A DNA stretch of 64,000 nt from Rhizomicrobium electricum (lineage in GTDB: Bacteria; Pseudomonadota; Alphaproteobacteria; Micropepsales; Micropepsaceae): contig NZ_JAASQS010000001.1 of assembly GCF_011762045.1 (NCBI RefSeq), positions 459,868-523,867 on the forward strand. The letters run 5' to 3'. The stretch's first letter is position 1, and each line of letters starts with the position of its first letter. Shown here in pieces: positions 63,999-64,000 of the stretch. The notes beneath the pieces are model-generated. The model made no database searches, was not told the origin of the DNA, and was given only the letters and a program-made list of their open reading frames with translations. The translations under genes were made by a program, and so were the position numbers.

Positions 63999-64000
63999 GT

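Overview
The window is high-GC DNA from an alphaproteobacterium. The evidence is the gene content: a DUF3035-type lipoprotein and two M16 proteases behind ileS-lspA, a TipF-like degenerate EAL protein beside a TIGR01459 HAD protein and ribF, an NDUFA9-like complex I protein, and interspersed palindromes of a type common in that class. Plant-polymer hydrolases (GH39, GH3, GH79, an esterase fusion) suggest a free-living soil or plant-associated saprophyte. A Micropepsales/Rhizomicrobium-like or Caulobacter-like relative is a guess. Coding density is high and I see no prophage, CRISPR array or complete insertion sequence. Layout, left to right. (1) 1-2 kb: scoA (partial), scoB and phhA, consistent with Phe/Tyr breakdown to acetoacetyl-CoA. 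(2) 2-6.6 kb: a GH39 xylosidase-like gene divergent from a double esterase (carboxylesterase fused to a CE1-like domain), with palindromes in the shared promoter region. (3) 6.6-12.3 kb: DUF488 protein, tRNA-Leu(CAG), UPF0145 protein, NDUFA9-like protein, uppP and an exported S9 peptidase. (4) 12.4-18.4 kb: gltD-gltB glutamate synthase. (5) 18.4-24.7 kb: hypothetical exported protein, a KefF-like oxidoreductase, fabI, a soluble chemoreceptor-like coiled-coil protein, and a DOMON-like/NamZ-like pair. (6) 24.8-32.8 kb: GH3 with PA14, small envelope proteins including two PRC-barrel paralogues, a matrixin-like protease, and a lipoprotein/response regulator/histidine kinase string. (7) 32.8-37.9 kb: DsbD-like protein, rsmD, a tandem TonB-C protein, a GH79-like hydrolase and a 181-bp palindromic repeat. 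(8) 37.9-46.6 kb: leftward ileS-lspA-DUF3035-M16-M16-mutL. (9) 46.6-54.2 kb: a patch of poorly recognisable genes, visibly less GC-rich in part, with a 26-bp inverted-repeat element and a large beta-helix/FG-GAP protein. (10) 54.2-60.4 kb: leftward gor-thrE halves-tipF-HAD-maoC-ribF. (11) 60.5-64 kb: lipoprotein hydrolase, rpiA, dps with a possible iron-responsive box, and two GyrI-like proteins, the last cut by the window end. Main themes: housekeeping clusters run leftward on both sides of region 9, which looks like an insertion between ribF and ileS. Dispersed carbohydrate-active genes would work together on glucuronoxylan-like material. The most unusual items are the double esterase, the altered chemoreceptor-like protein, the Asp-Leu-Gly pepsin-like protein, the tandem TonB-C protein, and the inverted-repeat element at 49.8 kb. 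I found no convincing multi-gene defence or secretion system that is new.
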